Source of the DNA: an uncultured Ruminococcus sp.
Lineage (GTDB): Bacteria; Bacillota; Clostridia; Oscillospirales; CAG-272
Direction: 5' to 3'
Length of the DNA: 7,163 nt
Assembly: GCA_902797125.1 (NCBI GenBank)
Contig: CADBRS010000036.1
Coordinates: forward strand, 1 to 7,163
The notes below the pieces were generated by a model that was given only the letters and a program-made list of their open reading frames with translations, was not told the origin of the DNA and did not search any database. The translations under genes were made by a program, and so were the position numbers. Positions 5,809-7,163 of the stretch are shown piece after piece. The first letter of the stretch is position 1. Every line of letters begins with the position of its first letter.

Positions 5809-7163
5809 GTGAAAACACCGAAAACTTTTTATTGCTGCACCGAATGCGGCTATCAGTCTCCGAAATGGATCGGGCGCTGTCCTTCGTGCCAGTCCTGGAA
5901 CACCATGGAGGAAGAAATCGAATCTGCACCGGAGCCCGTCCCTTCCAAGCACGCGTCTATCGGTTCGCACGGTTCGGAAGCCGCTCCCCTGACTCAGATG
6001 AAACTGCCGGATTACATCCGGACAGGCACGGGACTGGGCGAACTGGACCGCGTCCTGGGCGGAGGACTGGTCAAAGGCTCCGTCGTATTGCTCGCAGGTG
6101 AGCCCGGCATCGGCAAATCCACATTGCTCTTGCAGATCTGCTCTTCTCTTTGCGAACAGCGCAAAGTCCTTTATGTGACGGGCGAGGAATCCGCGGGCCA
6201 GATCAAACTGAGGGCCGAACGCTTGGGCGTCACCGGAGACACCCTCTATATCCTGACGGAAACAGACGTCGACCTGGTCACGGCTCAGATCGAAAAAGTC
6301 AAGCCGGACGTCCTGATCGTGGATTCCATCCAGACCATGTACCTGTCCCGCGTTGCCAGCACGCCAGGCAGCGTGTCCCAGGTCCGCGAGTCCGCCATGC
6401 GCTATATCGCAAAAGCCAAATCGGACAGCATCTCCACGTTTCTGGTCGGCCACGTCAACAAAGAAGGCGGGATCGCAGGCCCGAAAGTGCTCGAGCACAT
6501 GGTAGATGCCGTCCTGCATTTCGAAGGAGAGCGTCAGCAGTCCTACCGCATCATCCGGGCCGTGAAAAACAGATTCGGCTCGACCAACGAGATCGGCGTC
6601 TTCGAGATGACTGACACAGGGCTTTCCCAGGTCGAAAATCCGTCCGAAATGCTGTTGGCGGGAAGACCCAAGAACATTTCCGGCAACTGCGCTTTGAGTA
6701 CATTGGAAGGGACGAGACCCCTTCTCGCCGAAGTCCAGGCACTGGTCACGCCCTCCTCCTTCCCGTCCGCGAAAAGGACCTCGAACGGCGTGGATTACAA
6801 CCGGCTCGGACTGATCCTTGCCGTGCTGGAAAAGCGGCTGGGCTACAAATTCTCGACTCAGGACGTCTACGTGAACATCATAGGAGGGCTCCGCATCGAC
6901 GAGCCCGCCTCGGATCTGGCGGTCGCGCTGGCCCTGATCTCCTCCTTTACGGACCGGATCGTCCCGGACGATCTGATCGCAGTCGGCGAATTGGGACTGG
7001 CCGGAGAATGCCGCGCCGTCGCCAACCTGGAGCAAAGGATCCGGGAAGCGGCCAGACTGGGCTTTACCCGGGCCGTCATTCCCTACCGGAACATCGAGAA
7101 AAGAAAGATCGAGATCCCGGGGATCGAACTCAAGCCCGTCCGGGGCATCTATGAAGTTCTCCC
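5809..7163 (+). CDS. radA: DNA repair protein RadA/Sms, last few residues beyond window
   Basis: 451 codons are visible and open to the right edge. The family is usually about 455-460 residues, so only a short tail is missing. RadA is a RecA-like, hexameric, DNA-dependent ATPase that drives branch migration of recombination intermediates and helps in repair and transformation. Visible parts: an N-terminal C4 zinc finger (C10, C13, C24, C27), Walker A GEPGIGKST (97-105), TGEES (124-128), Walker B region DVLIVDSIQT (167-176), the RadA-specific KNRFG motif (253-257), and a C-terminal Lon-protease-like domain (about 290-451) with VYVNIIGGLRIDEPASDLA (353-371). The segment usually GHVTKEG reads GHVNKEG here (214-220). 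Translation begins at GTG. The 18-nt gap after the GH28-like gene and the absence of a terminator between them suggest co-transcription; a radA promoter inside the upstream gene cannot be ruled out. Confidence 0.96.
   Translation, partial: MKTPKTFYCCTECGYQSPKWIGRCPSCQSWNTMEEEIESAPEPVPSKHASIGSHGSEAAPLTQMKLPDYIRTGTGLGELDRVLGGGLVKGSVVLLAGEPGIGKSTLLLQICSSLCEQRKVLYVTGEESAGQIKLRAERLGVTGDTLYILTETDVDLVTAQIEKVKPDVLIVDSIQTMYLSRVASTPGSVSQVRESAMRYIAKAKSDSISTFLVGHVNKEGGIAGPKVLEHMVDAVLHFEGERQQSYRIIRAVKNRFGSTNEIGVFEMTDTGLSQVENPSEMLLAGRPKNISGNCALSTLEGTRPLLAEVQALVTPSSFPSAKRTSNGVDYNRLGLILAVLEKRLGYKFSTQDVYVNIIGGLRIDEPASDLAVALALISSFTDRIVPDDLIAVGELGLAGECRAVANLEQRIREAARLGFTRAVIPYRNIEKRKIEIPGIELKPVRGIYEVL

Noticed and set aside
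5791..7035. 414-codon open frame on the minus strand opposite radA
   Set aside because: Its peptide is low in recognisable motifs and rich in D, R, F and Q, as expected from the complement of a gene with mostly G/C third positions. The plus-strand gene is unambiguous radA.

Overview
The window looks like a chromosomal segment from a Gram-positive, probably anaerobic Clostridia-type bacterium (Bacillota). The reasons are strong SD sequences 5-8 nt before most starts, near-consensus sigma-A promoters in short AT-rich gaps, a RadA that begins with GTG, and a PRPP synthetase that diverges from the classical short form. The genes are fairly GC-rich with many G/C third positions, while the gaps are AT-rich. 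No genus can be named from this sequence.

Left block, minus strand, in order of transcription (right to left): guaB (IMP dehydrogenase, 4139-2667), acyl carrier protein (2495-2262), rhaB (rhamnulokinase, 2182-698) and a 5'-partial view of a PRPP synthetase (639 to beyond base 1). guaB has its own near-perfect promoter and ends in a strong intrinsic terminator. The ACP gene then starts from a second near-consensus promoter. rhaB and prs have no convincing promoter and are probably reached by read-through from the ACP promoter, past a set of overlapping hairpins between acpP and rhaB.

Right block, plus strand: a divergent promoter region (4140-4341) leads to a cytoplasmic right-handed beta-helix protein related to GH28 polygalacturonases with a C-terminal carbohydrate-binding-like domain (4342-5790). 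Eighteen bases later comes radA/sms (5809 to beyond 7163), the branch-migration and repair ATPase, which lacks only its last few residues here.

How the genes fit together: guaB and prs are both nucleotide metabolism genes (GMP branch and PRPP supply). rhaB and the GH28-like protein could both serve use of rhamnose-containing pectin, but they lie on opposite strands and none of the usual partners (rhamnose isomerase, aldolase, transporter, regulator) is in the window. acpP and radA are housekeeping genes. I see no tRNA, rRNA, CRISPR array, insertion sequence, phage gene or defence system, and no strong candidate for a new multi-gene system. The points most worth a second look are the mutually exclusive hairpins before rhaB, the atypical active site of the GH28-like protein, and the divergent PRPP synthetase.
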